The notes: generated by a model from the sequence alone, not told the origin. A stretch of 64,000 nucleotides of DNA from Chloroflexota bacterium (GCA_014874475.1 JADBJJ010000027.1:159793-223792), one strand, 5' to 3'; shown: positions 24,434 through 33,047, counted from the first letter of the stretch. A program made the numbers and translations.

Positions 24434-26194
24434 TCACGTTTCACTTTTCCTGTGATTTGTGAAACGTAAAACGTGGTTCGTGATGTACTCCGGCGAAATC
24501 GGGCGGCCGTCCCACTTGAGGATGCGGCGGGAGACGGTGTGACCCGTCGCCATACGGAGCAGGTCAGCGAACTGGCCGGAGTAGTTGCCCTCTACGGCGA
24601 TGGTCTCGCCGGTCAACAGGGCCTCCGTGCCATGGGGAACCGGCCAGATGTCGGTGAAGTGGAGCATCTGGGCCCGCAGGCCCTGCTCGTTCAGCCGATC
24701 CACTGCCTCCCGCAGCGGCCCGTAGGTGGAGCCCCAGGCGATAAGGGTGAGGTCGGCGTCGTTGAGGCCGTAGGCAGCCGGAAGGCGCATCTCGGCGCGG
24801 GCTGTCTCCAGTTTCCGCATGCGCTTCTCGTGCATCCGACGGCGGTTTTCCGCGTTCTCCTCAATGTGGCCATACTCGTCGTGCTCGTCGCTGGAGGAGG
24901 CGTGGACCGCTTTCGGGTGGCCGGGAATGGCGCGCGGGGAGACGCCGCTCTCGGTGAACTGGTGGCGTTTATAGTCGCCCTCCAGGTTGTCCAGTTCCGC
25001 CTCCGTCAGCCATTCGCCCCGGTCTATGACCACCGCGTCAAAGTCCAAGTCTTCGGGCGCGACGTCCCGGATAGAGGTCGCCAGATAGTGGTCGGAGAGG
25101 ACGATAACGGGGGTCTGGTAGCGCTCGGCCAGGTTGAAGGCTCGCCAACCGACTTCAAAAGCCTGCTCCACCGTCCCCGGAGCCAGGATGATGCGCGGGA
25201 ACTCGCCCTGGGAAGCGTGGAGGACGAAAAGAAGATCGCCCTGTTCGGTCCGGGTTGCCAGGCTGGTGGAGGGGCCGGGCCGCTGCGCCTCGTAGACAAC
25301 AACGGGGACCTCCGTCATCCCGGCCAGGCCCAGGGCCTCTACCATCAGGGAGAAGCCACCGCCAGAGGTAGGGGTCATAGCCCGGACTCCGGCGTAGCCG
25401 GCACCGATCGCCATACAGAGCGCGGCGATCTCGTCCTCCACCTGAAGGGTGACGACGCCGTACTCTTCGGCGTGGCCCGCCATCCACTCCAGAACGGGGC
25501 TGCCTGGCGTCATCGGGTAGCCGGAGACGAAGCGACAGCCACCCGCCAGCGCGCCCATCGCAAAGGCCTGGTTGCCGTTGAGCAGGAGCCGCCGCGGCGC
25601 GCCAGGAGCCGCTTCCATCCGAAAGGGGAAGTCGGCCTGAAAGGGGCGGGAAGCCTCTACGCCCGCCGCAATCACCCGGAGGTTGCTATCCACCACCGCT
25701 TGCCCTTTACGGGCGAAGTTGTCCCGTGCCACGCTCTCAATGTATGTGGGGTCAAACCCGATGAGTCCGGCAGCGACAGCGAAGACCAGAGTGTTGCGCA
25801 TAATGGCGTTCCCGCCGGATTCCTCGGCCAGTTTGGAAAGCGGGATAGAGAAGTAGTGGACGTCGGACCTCCGGGGGATGTCGGGGAGGCCGTCCTTTTC
25901 GTCGTAGACGACGGCGCCACCCGGGACCAGCGCGCCGATGTGCCGCCGCACCGTCTCCTGATCCAACGCCAGGAGCAGGTGAACCGGTTCGGTGTGGCTG
26001 TAGAGGGGACGGCGGGCAATGCGGACGGTGAAGAAGTTATGGCCGCCGCGAATGCGGGAATGGTAGTCGGGGAGGCCGAAGACGTGGAGTCCGCCGCGCA
26101 CCAGGGCCTGGGAGAACCCCACGCCGCTGGACTCCAGCCCCATTCCGGCTTCGCCACCAATACGGATGCTCAGATCATTCAGTTGGGACTGCAT
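24434..26194 (-). CDS. korA: 2-oxoacid:ferredoxin oxidoreductase, fused gamma-alpha subunit
   Basis: A 586-residue fusion. Residues about 1-185 are the gamma domain (GGEAGMGLESSG; YHSRIRGGHN). Residues about 205-586 are the alpha domains, with YPMTPGSPVLEWM, EDEIAALCMAIGAG and RPGPSTSLATRTEQGDL, all typical of KorA. Substrate cannot be fixed by sequence; 2-oxoglutarate is the usual choice. It precedes korB in one unit. The end of the gene lies in a repeat of the GTGAAACGTAAAACG type. Confidence 0.92.
   Translation of the reverse strand: MQSQLNDLSIRIGGEAGMGLESSGVGFSQALVRGGLHVFGLPDYHSRIRGGHNFFTVRIARRPLYSHTEPVHLLLALDQETVRRHIGALVPGGAVVYDEKDGLPDIPRRSDVHYFSIPLSKLAEESGGNAIMRNTLVFAVAAGLIGFDPTYIESVARDNFARKGQAVVDSNLRVIAAGVEASRPFQADFPFRMEAAPGAPRRLLLNGNQAFAMGALAGGCRFVSGYPMTPGSPVLEWMAGHAEEYGVVTLQVEDEIAALCMAIGAGYAGVRAMTPTSGGGFSLMVEALGLAGMTEVPVVVYEAQRPGPSTSLATRTEQGDLLFVLHASQGEFPRIILAPGTVEQAFEVGWRAFNLAERYQTPVIVLSDHYLATSIRDVAPEDLDFDAVVIDRGEWLTEAELDNLEGDYKRHQFTESGVSPRAIPGHPKAVHASSSDEHDEYGHIEENAENRRRMHEKRMRKLETARAEMRLPAAYGLNDADLTLIAWGSTYGPLREAVDRLNEQGLRAQMLHFTDIWPVPHGTEALLTGETIAVEGNYSGQFADLLRMATGHTVSRRILKWDGRPISPEYITNHVLRFTNHRKSET
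24437..24483. repeat. GTGAAACGTAAAACGTG-type intergenic repeat
   Basis: CACGTTTCACTTTTCC followed by an opposed copy GTGAAACGTAAAACGTG, overlapping the korA C-terminal codons. It is the second of four related copies in the window. Confidence 0.5.
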
Positions 26195-26214
26195 AGAACA
26201 CCCCCTACGTTTTT

Positions 26215-26262
26215 CTGCCCCAAAGGCACGGAGATTTTTTGCATCGGTGTCTTTAGGATGAT
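26215..26262. repeat. AAAGGCACGGAGATTTTTT-type repeat, upstream of korA
   Basis: CCCCAAAGGCACGGAGATTTTTTGC resembles the GGCACGAAG repeats at 44216 and 46141. It lies between rsfS and korA. Confidence 0.4.
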
Positions 26263-26271
26263 AACAAAGCG

Positions 26272-26619
26272 TTACTGGATGCGCACAATCACCCGACCGC
26301 GCCGCCAGAGGGCTTCCAGGTTGTAGTAGGACCGGACCTGGGGATCAAAGATGTGCACCACTACCGGGCCATAGTCCATCAGAATCCAGCCGGATGACGG
26401 CTCTCCTTCCACGTGCAGGGGAGACACGTTCAGCGTTTTCTCAATCTCCTCCCGTATCCCGCTCTCCAGCGCCTGCAGTTGCCGGTCGCTGGTGCCGCTG
26501 CAGAGGACGAAGTAGTCGGTCAGCATAGTCAGTTCCTGAATGTCCAGGAGCAGGATGTTTTCTCCCTTCTTGTCTATGATGACGTCTATAATCTGTCGGG
26601 CCAGGTCTATGGGTTCCAG
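26272..26619 (-). CDS. rsfS: ribosome silencing factor RsfS, probable CTG start
   Basis: The frame encodes a complete RsfS of 115 residues if it starts at CTG 26619: (M)EPIDLARQIIDVIIDKKGEN, then LTDYFVLCSGTSDRQ, HVEGEPSSGWILMDYG and VVVHIF. RsfS binds ribosomal protein uL14 and stops subunit joining when nutrients are short. The only ATG is at 26526, which would delete the first 31 residues including the conserved first helix and strand. There is no in-frame ATG, GTG or TTG upstream, but CTG 26619 sits five bases after a perfect AGGAGGT. This is either a real CTG start or a one-base error. Confidence 0.88.
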   Translation of the reverse strand: MEPIDLARQIIDVIIDKKGENILLLDIQELTMLTDYFVLCSGTSDRQLQALESGIREEIEKTLNVSPLHVEGEPSSGWILMDYGPVVVHIFDPQVRSYYNLEALWRRGRVIVRIQ

Positions 26620-26655
26620 AGTGTACCTCCTCTTCAGATCGTATCTCGCAAGGGA

Positions 26656-26681
26656 GTAGCAGGTCCGGCGGCCTGCGCTAC
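26656..26681. repeat. palindrome family A, copy 3 (GTAGCAGG...CCTGCGCTAC)
   Basis: GTAGCAGGTCC (26656-26666) and GGCCTGCGCTAC (26670-26681) form a near-perfect hairpin. The TAG stop of the MFS gene (26678-26680, minus strand) is in one arm. Confidence 0.7.
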
Positions 26682-27841
26682 GCGCTCCGTTTCCGGCGGT
26701 CGGTCAGGCTGACGACGGCGGCCCAGAGCAGACCACCCAGCACCACCAGCGCGGTAATCTGGAAGGGATGCAGACCGACGGTCTGATGCCAGCGCTCCAT
26801 CGCCCCAGCCATCCCGGTCCCCGCAATCATCCCTATGGAGAACATAGCCGAGAAGCCCCCCGAAGCCTTCCCCCGGGTGAGAGGCGTGGTCTCATCGGCG
26901 ATGAGCGCCGATTTAGCCGGAAAGAGCACGCCGAAGCCTAGGCCGTAGAGGAACATCGCGCCCATCATCGGCCCCCATACGGTCAGTGGGGAGAGAATCA
27001 GGAGGGCTATCGCGATGAGCGCCAGTCCCACCATAATCATCGGAAGCCGTCCCCATCGGTCGGAGAGACGGCCCAGGGGGGAGGCCTGGAGCAGGCTGGC
27101 TGCGAGGGCGAAACTACCAAAGAGCATCCCCACTTGCGCGGCGGAGAATCCCAGCGCTTCTCCCCTCAGCGGCAGGAAAACCAGGAGAGTCCCCAGGGCG
27201 AACATCCAGCAGAACGCGGCGACGAAGGAGACGGAGAGCCGTCGACGCAGCAGTGCCCGCCAGGCGCCGGGGGAACCAGGGTCTTTTTGCGAGAGGCGTC
27301 CTCCCCTCAGCCATCCGAGGGCGGCCAGCACCGCCAGGAACATCAGAGTCGCGAGGCCGAGGAAGATGGCAGGGTATCCGAACTGGTCCCGGATCAGGCC
27401 GCTCAGCGGCGGGCCGATCAGGCCGGACATCCCGTAAGCGACGCCGTAGAGAGCCATTGTCCGCCCCCGAGCCACGGGCGATGAGGCGTCGCCCAGATAG
27501 GCCAGGCACGCGGGGGCCACCAGCGCGCTCCCCATACCGTGCAGCGCGCGGACAGCCAGCAATGCCTGCGGCGACTGGAGGGTCGGGTAGGCCAGGAGCG
27601 CCACCCCTACCGTCAGCAACCCTACAATCAGGGGGGTTTTCCGTCCCACGCGATCCGCCCACATCCCGCCGCTCAGATTCCCGAGGAGATTGGCCAGCGA
27701 GAAGGCCCCTACGACCCACCCGACGAGGCCGACGGAGGCCCCCAGCGAGCGGGCGTAGGGCGCGATGAGGGGAGATAGGCCGTGAGTATCCAGAAACAGG
27801 ACGAACGTAATCAGGTACAGGAGGAGGAACTCTATGGACAT
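26678..27841 (-). CDS. MFS transporter
   Basis: A 387-residue, 12-helix major facilitator. The loop 2-3 motif GGMWADRVGRK and the matching motif in the second half (GRLSDRWGRLP) are clear. Most similar in style to drug/sugar efflux proteins; substrate unknown. ATG 27841 (MSIEFLLLYLITFVLFLDTHG) overlaps the asparaginase gene by ten bases, so the two are translationally coupled. The stop codon lies in a dispersed palindrome. Confidence 0.85.
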   Translation of the reverse strand: MSIEFLLLYLITFVLFLDTHGLSPLIAPYARSLGASVGLVGWVVGAFSLANLLGNLSGGMWADRVGRKTPLIVGLLTVGVALLAYPTLQSPQALLAVRALHGMGSALVAPACLAYLGDASSPVARGRTMALYGVAYGMSGLIGPPLSGLIRDQFGYPAIFLGLATLMFLAVLAALGWLRGGRLSQKDPGSPGAWRALLRRRLSVSFVAAFCWMFALGTLLVFLPLRGEALGFSAAQVGMLFGSFALAASLLQASPLGRLSDRWGRLPMIMVGLALIAIALLILSPLTVWGPMMGAMFLYGLGFGVLFPAKSALIADETTPLTRGKASGGFSAMFSIGMIAGTGMAGAMERWHQTVGLHPFQITALVVLGGLLWAAVVSLTDRRKRSA

Positions 27842-28827
27842 TCGTGCTCTCCCGGGTCTGGATTTTTGTTCCACAGGGCGGCCACCTCTGCGGTGTCCTG
27901 CGCCGCACCCAGGACGACCATCAGGCGGATGCGGGCCTTGGGGCCATTCAGGCCTGGAGAGAAGAGGCACCCCATCTCCCGGAGGGTCCGGTGGCTGCCC
28001 ACGTAGCCGTAGGCGTCCCAGACCCGGCCGGAGGGGCAGCGGCTGGCGATGACGACGGCCACGCCCGCCGCTATGGCCCGCTCTATGACGGGCAGCCACC
28101 AGGGAGGAACCCGGCTGGCTCCCAGCGCTTCCAGGACCACACCCCGCGCGCCCCGCGCCAGCGCGTCCTCCAGCAGTTCCGCTCCCATCCCCACGGCCAG
28201 TTTGATGAGCACCACCCGCTCCTCTGGGCGCGAGCAGGGGATGAGTTCCCGCGGCAGTCGCCAGGGGATGTGGACCTGGTCTCCCTCCACACGGCCCAGC
28301 GGCCCCCAGCCAGGGGACTGGAAAGTGGCGGTGGAGAGGGTGTCGGTCTTGGTGACGAAGCGCGCGGCGTGGATTTCATCGTTCAGGACGACCATCGCGC
28401 CCAACCCGCGCGACCGGGGAGAGGCAGCCACCCGCACCGCCGCCCAGAGGTTCGCCGGGCCATCCGCGCCGACCTCTGAGGCCGTCCGCATCGCGCCGGT
28501 GAGCACGAGGGGCGTCTCGCCGGGGACGGTCAGGTCCAGCAGATAGACTGTCTCCTCCATGGTGTCTGTCCCGTGGGTGATGACAATGCCCGACACCTCC
28601 GGGTCCGCCGCCCACGCGGCAGCCCGCTCCCGGATGTGCCAGAGATCGCCCAGAGTGAAGTGGGAACTGGGTAGGTTGCAGACTTCCTCCACGGCCAGTT
28701 CCGGTGCGCCGGGTGGGAGGACGGCGGTCAGGTCGGCCGTGCTCAGCGCCGGAACCGCGCCGCCGCGCGCCGGATCGTGGCGCATCGCCACCGTCCCGCC
28801 GGTCGTGAGAACCGCCACTTTTGCCAT
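27832..28827 (-). CDS. asparaginase-family protein
   Basis: A 331-residue type I/II asparaginase fold. The first catalytic Thr is in VLTTGGTVAM and the second in THGTDTMEETVYLL, with GAMRTASEVGADGPANL typical of the family. Substrate is probably L-asparagine, though some relatives are glutaminases or amidases. There is no signal peptide, so it acts in the cytoplasm. It overlaps the MFS gene downstream, which suggests linked use (for example transport of the substrate or product). Confidence 0.9.
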   Translation of the reverse strand: MAKVAVLTTGGTVAMRHDPARGGAVPALSTADLTAVLPPGAPELAVEEVCNLPSSHFTLGDLWHIRERAAAWAADPEVSGIVITHGTDTMEETVYLLDLTVPGETPLVLTGAMRTASEVGADGPANLWAAVRVAASPRSRGLGAMVVLNDEIHAARFVTKTDTLSTATFQSPGWGPLGRVEGDQVHIPWRLPRELIPCSRPEERVVLIKLAVGMGAELLEDALARGARGVVLEALGASRVPPWWLPVIERAIAAGVAVVIASRCPSGRVWDAYGYVGSHRTLREMGCLFSPGLNGPKARIRLMVVLGAAQDTAEVAALWNKNPDPGEHECP

Positions 28828-28918
28828 TGGATTCCCTTTTACCGCAAAAATTGCAGAGGATGCAAAGATTTGAGGAATTCTCCGTGTTCTCTGCGGGCGC
28901 TGGAGTTCAACCCCATCC

Positions 28919-28957
28919 GCGTTTATCCGCGTCTATCCGCGTCTATCCGCGTCCTCT
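28919..28957. repeat. tandem ATCCGCGTCTAT repeat at the smc stop
   Basis: Four near-identical 12-base units (ATCCGCGTTT / ATCCGCGTCTAT) lie across the 3' end of smc. The final residues of SMC (REDADRRG) and its stop codon are encoded by this repeat, so it has overwritten the original C terminus. Confidence 0.7.
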
Positions 28958-31900
28958 CTCCCGTTCAACCGCAAAGAGAGGACTTGGCTGACGCCGTCGG
29001 GGCCCATAGAGACGCCGTAGACGGTGTCGGCGGCCTCCACGGTCCCCCGGTTGTGGGTGATGACGATAAACTGGGTGCGCTGCGCCAGTTCCGTCAGCAG
29101 GTCCCGGAAGCGGGCCACGTTCGCCTCGTCCAGCATTGCGTCCACCTCGTCCAGGACGCAGAAGGGGGTCGGGCGGACTTTGAGGATAGCGAAGATGAGG
29201 GCGACAGCGGTCAGGGCCCGCTCACCGCCGGAGAGCAGGGCCAGGCTTTGTAGCCGTTTCCCGGGGGGGCGGGCGAGGATGTCCACGCCGGTGCGGGCCG
29301 GCTCGTCGGGGTCGGTCAGTTCCAAGCGGGCCGACCCGCCGTTAAAGAGACGGGTGAAGTTCTCCTCAAAGGCCTGGGCAACGGCCTCAAAGGTCTCCCG
29401 GAATGCCTGCTTCATTATCTGATCCAGGTCTGCGATGACGGCGCGCAGTCGGGCCGACGCCGTCTCCAGATCGGTGACCTGCTCGGAGAGGAAGCGGTAG
29501 CGCTCGTTCACTTCGGCGTACTCCTGCGGCGCGCCGGGGTTGATTGGCCCCAGTTGGCGCAGACGGGCCTTGAGACGGTGAATTTCTTCCTCCAGCCCTT
29601 CCGGCAGGACCTCCACTACGGGCAGGGAAGTGACCAGCGGCTCCAGCGGCAGCGGCTGCTGGAGCCGGACACCGCCGCGCACTTCCAGGTCCACCAGTCC
29701 CAGGTCTTCCTGGATGCGCTCCTGGAGACGGGTCAGGCGGTCCTGGGCGCGGGAGACCTCCAGGCGGGCCGCGTTCCATTTTTCCTCCGCCTGACGGATG
29801 CGAGTGGCCAGGTGTCGCTCTTCGGCTTCGGCCGCGTCCTGTTCGGCCGAGAGGCGGTTCAGTTCCTCCTCCGCCGGGCCGATGCGGGCGCGGGCCTTCC
29901 GGAGCGCCTCTTCGTGACGGGCCGTCTCCTGCCGGAGGGCTTCCAGGCGCTCGCTGACCGCTTTCCGCTCCCGGGCCAGTTCGCTCAGGCGGGCGCGTCG
30001 GGTCTCGGACTCCTGCCGGATTCGCTCCAGCGCGGCCCGCTCGCGGGCCAGCATCGCGCGCCCGTTCTCCAGCGCCTGGCGGGCCAGCGCCAGGTCGGTA
30101 CGGGCCTGCGCCAGAGGGGCTTCCGCCTGGGCCAGGTCGGCGGCGGCCTGATCGGCCGCACGGCTGGCCTCCTGGCGACGCGCCTCCCCCTCGGCGATCG
30201 CCTGGACGACACAGGCCAGTTCCGTTTCCTGCTCCTCCCGTTTCCGGCGGACGGCCTCCAATTGGCCGGGCAGTTCCTGCCAGGTCCGCTCCCGGGCCAA
30301 CAGGCCACCTCCGGCGCGGCCCACGGTGACGGTCCCATCGGCGGCGACGATTTCGCCCTCCCGGGTGACGCACCGGCCCCCTGGCGGCAGGGTCGGGGCC
30401 CGCGCGCGGGCCTCTTCCAGGTCCTCCACCAGCCAGACCCGTCCCAGCAGAGCATAAACCAGGGGCTGGAAGCGCTCTTCGCAGGAAACCATTGTAGCAC
30501 AAGATTTATCTTGCGCTACAGATGAATCTTGCGCCACGTTGATTTCCGCCAGCGGGAGCAGAATGGCCCGCCCGTCTGCGCCCAGGAGGCGGCGTGCGGC
30601 CCGCACCGTCTCCCAATCCTCCACCACGAGGGCCTCCATGCGCGAGCCCAGGGCGGCCTCCACTGCCCGCTCCCACTCCGGCGGCACCCGCAGTATCTGG
30701 CCCACCAGTCCGAGGACTCCTGGCAATCCGGCCTGTAGCAGGCGGCGCGTCCCTTCGGCCAGGCCGGCCATTTCGTCCCGCATACGGGTCAGGAGTTCCC
30801 TTTCTGCTTCCAGGCGGGCTTGGAGGGCCTGGGTCTGGGCCAGCGATGCCTCCAGTTCGTCCCGCCGGACCCGCAGCGCGCGCAGTTCGGCCTCTATCCG
30901 TTCCCGCTCGGCGGCCTGCTCCCGGGCCTGACGGCGCAGGTCGGCCAGGTCCGCCTCCAGCGCGGCGACGCGGGCTTCCTGCGCGGTCACCCGCTCCCGG
31001 AGTTCCGCTTCCTGGGCCTGGGCCGCGCGCACCCGTTCTACCTGGGCTGTCTCCTGGGCCTGGAGGGGCTCCAGTTCCGCGCGCAGTTCTTCCTCCCGGA
31101 TCGCCAGCAGGCGGGAGCGTTCGGTCAGCGCGGCCAGTTCCCGCTGAGCGGCGTCCATGCGCTCGTGGAGGTCGGCGATGCGCCGGTAGGCATCCCGCAG
31201 GTCGTTGCGGAGTTCGGTCTGGCGACTGCGCAGGCTGGCCAGGCGGGCAGCGAGCGTTTCCGCCTCGGCCTGCCGGGCAGCCAGGGCCTCTTCGGCCGCG
31301 CGGGTTCGCTCTTGTGCTCGCGCCAGTTCCTGCTGGGCCTGGCCCCAGTGGTAGCCGTACCAGGCCCGCTGGAGTTGCTTCAGATAGCCGGAGACCCGCT
31401 CATACTCCTGAAAGCGGGCCATCTGCTCTTCCAGGCGCTTCAGGCGAGGGGCGATTTCGCTGAGGAGGTCGCGCACCCGCTCCAGGTTGCGCTCCGTCTC
31501 ATCCAATTGGGCTGCAGACTCTTCCCGCCGGGCACGGTAGACAGCGATACCGGCGGCTTCCTCAAAGAGGGCGCGCCGCTCCTGGGGCTGGAGGGAGAGG
31601 GCCATATCCACCAATCCCTGGCCGATGACGGTGTAGGTGCGCTGGGCCAGACCGCTTTCGGCCAGGAGATCCATCAGGTCCCGCAGGCGGACGCGGTTGC
31701 CGTTGAACAAATACTCACTTTCGCCGGAGCGGTAGGCGCGCCGCCCGAGGGTCACTTCGGCGAAATCCACGGGGAGCCAGCCGTCGCCGTTATCCAGAGT
31801 GAGGAGCACCTGGGCCATCCCTGCCCGGGGCCGACGGCCGCCGCCGGAGAAAATCATGTCCTCGGTGGTCTTGCCGCGCAGGAGGCGCAAACTCTGCTCG

Positions 31901-32046
31901 CCCAGGGCCCAGCGGATGGCGTCGGCGATGTTGGATTTGCCGGACCCGTTGGGGCCGACAATCGCTGTGATGCCGGTCGGGAAGACGAACTCTGTCCGGT
32001 CGGCGAAAGATTTGTAACCCTGAAGTTCCAGACGTTGGAGGCGCAT
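28933..32046 (-). CDS. smc: chromosome segregation protein SMC
   Basis: A 1037-residue SMC ATPase, shorter than the usual 1150-1200. Walker A is GPNGSGKSN (about 32-40), the signature is LSGGERALTAVAL (about 945) and Walker B is CVLDEVDAMLDEAN. Long Arg/Glu/Ala coiled coils flank a hinge at about residues 430-610. SMC with ScpA/ScpB compacts and separates chromosomes; scpA and scpB are not in the window. The hinge carries an in-frame stretch VAQDSSVAQDKSCAT encoded by a dispersed palindrome (30493-30540). The last eight residues come from a 12-base tandem repeat. It follows ttcA by nine bases. Confidence 0.93.
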   Translation of the reverse strand: MRLQRLELQGYKSFADRTEFVFPTGITAIVGPNGSGKSNIADAIRWALGEQSLRLLRGKTTEDMIFSGGGRRPRAGMAQVLLTLDNGDGWLPVDFAEVTLGRRAYRSGESEYLFNGNRVRLRDLMDLLAESGLAQRTYTVIGQGLVDMALSLQPQERRALFEEAAGIAVYRARREESAAQLDETERNLERVRDLLSEIAPRLKRLEEQMARFQEYERVSGYLKQLQRAWYGYHWGQAQQELARAQERTRAAEEALAARQAEAETLAARLASLRSRQTELRNDLRDAYRRIADLHERMDAAQRELAALTERSRLLAIREEELRAELEPLQAQETAQVERVRAAQAQEAELRERVTAQEARVAALEADLADLRRQAREQAAERERIEAELRALRVRRDELEASLAQTQALQARLEAERELLTRMRDEMAGLAEGTRRLLQAGLPGVLGLVGQILRVPPEWERAVEAALGSRMEALVVEDWETVRAARRLLGADGRAILLPLAEINVAQDSSVAQDKSCATMVSCEERFQPLVYALLGRVWLVEDLEEARARAPTLPPGGRCVTREGEIVAADGTVTVGRAGGGLLARERTWQELPGQLEAVRRKREEQETELACVVQAIAEGEARRQEASRAADQAAADLAQAEAPLAQARTDLALARQALENGRAMLARERAALERIRQESETRRARLSELARERKAVSERLEALRQETARHEEALRKARARIGPAEEELNRLSAEQDAAEAEERHLATRIRQAEEKWNAARLEVSRAQDRLTRLQERIQEDLGLVDLEVRGGVRLQQPLPLEPLVTSLPVVEVLPEGLEEEIHRLKARLRQLGPINPGAPQEYAEVNERYRFLSEQVTDLETASARLRAVIADLDQIMKQAFRETFEAVAQAFEENFTRLFNGGSARLELTDPDEPARTGVDILARPPGKRLQSLALLSGGERALTAVALIFAILKVRPTPFCVLDEVDAMLDEANVARFRDLLTELAQRTQFIVITHNRGTVEAADTVYGVSMGPDGVSQVLSLRLNGREDADRRG
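30493..30540. repeat. palindrome family A, copy 4, inside the smc hinge coding region
   Basis: TGTAGCACAAGAT (30493-30505) and ATCTTGCGCTACA (30508-30520) form a 13-bp inverted repeat with one mismatch. A third partial copy, AATCTTGCGCCAC, follows to about 30537. On the coding strand this reads VAQDSSVAQDKSCAT with no stop, so the reading frame is kept. Confidence 0.75.
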
Positions 32047-32055
32047 ACTGAAGAA

Positions 32056-32787
32056 TCACGGAATCCGCGGATCGGTGGCTGGCTGCTTTGCTGATTCCTT
32101 CCGGGTGGCCCGCCAGAGATTGGCCCGGATGTGGGCCTGCTGGCGGGGGCCAAAATGGCGCAGAAAGTCTTCTATTTTCTGACGGTTGGCGTCCTGCCCG
32201 TATGGGCAGGGCGGAGCCACCGGGAAGTCCAGGGCCCGCGCGTAGGCGGCCAGATTTTTGGCCGGGATGTAGACCAGCGGCCGGATGACGGTAATCCGTC
32301 CGCCGAAGAATGTCACCTTCGGCTCCAGGGTCTCCAGACGACCCGTGAAGAGCAAGTTCATCAGGGTGGTGACGGCGGCGTCATCGGCGTGATGGCCGAG
32401 GGCCAGTTTGTTGCAGCCCAGCGCGTCCGCAGCTAGGAAGAGCGCCTTGCGACGGTTCCAGGAACAGCGGAAGCAATTGAGCGGCAGCGGCTCCTCCGGC
32501 GGGAGTTCCAGCGGGACGAAGTGGTAGTCCACTCCGCGCGCCTCCAGCCAGGGGGCCAGCATCCCGGTCAGGTCGGGGAATCCGGCGGCGGTGCCCACGA
32601 CGTGGACGGCAACCACTTCGTAGAAAAAACCGGCCCGCTCCCGGTAACGGAGCATCAGGTCCAGCAGACTGGTGCTGTCCTTGCCGCCGGAGAGAGCCAC
32701 CGCCACCCGGTCGCCCTCTGCCAGCAGGTCAAACTCCTTGCAGGCCCGGGCGAAAGATTTCAGCAAACCAGAAAGGATGCCCCTCAC
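32056..32787 (-). CDS. ttcA: TtcA-family tRNA 2-thiolation protein
   Basis: A 243-residue PP-loop protein of the TtcA/TtuA group. The ATP-pyrophosphatase motif is SGGKDST (about 33-39); LNCFRCSW gives the CxxC pair for the Fe-S site, and the third cysteine is probably in PPCPYGQD. TtcA adds sulfur to cytidine 32 of tRNA. The GHHADDAAVTTLMNLLFTGRL block is typical. Assignment to TtcA over close relatives (TtuA, CTU1) is likely but not certain. It is first gene of the ttcA-smc unit. Confidence 0.8.
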   Translation of the reverse strand: MRGILSGLLKSFARACKEFDLLAEGDRVAVALSGGKDSTSLLDLMLRYRERAGFFYEVVAVHVVGTAAGFPDLTGMLAPWLEARGVDYHFVPLELPPEEPLPLNCFRCSWNRRKALFLAADALGCNKLALGHHADDAAVTTLMNLLFTGRLETLEPKVTFFGGRITVIRPLVYIPAKNLAAYARALDFPVAPPCPYGQDANRQKIEDFLRHFGPRQQAHIRANLWRATRKESAKQPATDPRIP

Positions 32788-32956
32788 AATTCCAAAGAGT
32801 CTGAGGACTTGTTATACCGGTATGGAAGTCACCGGATACTCAATCCGGCTCGGTCAAGTACCATCGGACGCAGACCAGCGCTGAGAAACGTGGAGTTGGT
32901 TTTTCGGAACTGATTCCCGGGCGTACTCAAATCTCCAGGCAAGCCTCCGCTGCCGG

Positions 32957-33047
32957 TTAGAAGAGTCGCTCCCGGACTTCTTTCCGATTCACCCATTTAC
33001 GGTGGTCCCAATCGGTGCCGCTGACGTCGTCGCCGTAGTTAGACAAC
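32957..33047 (-). other. short coding-like remnant or microORF after rfbB
   Basis: Directly after and overlapping the rfbB stop, in a different frame, 26 codons read NYGDDVSGTDWDHRKW and on to VRERLF-stop. The codons have the GC-rich third positions of real genes. The only start would be TTG at about 33047, touching AAGG. It could be a coupled microprotein or the tail of a lost gene. I do not recognise it. The rest of the 250-base gap between ttcA and rfbB holds nothing I can name. Confidence 0.3.

Noticed and set aside
26272-26526. Truncated or pseudogene rsfS starting at the ATG
   Set aside because: The conserved N-terminal part is intact upstream in the same frame behind a perfect ribosome site; a CTG start explains it better.
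27842-28099. N-terminal extension of the MFS gene
   Set aside because: The residues upstream of ATG 27841 are Arg/Pro/Gly-rich and overlap the asparaginase gene in another frame; the MFS family N terminus begins at 27841.
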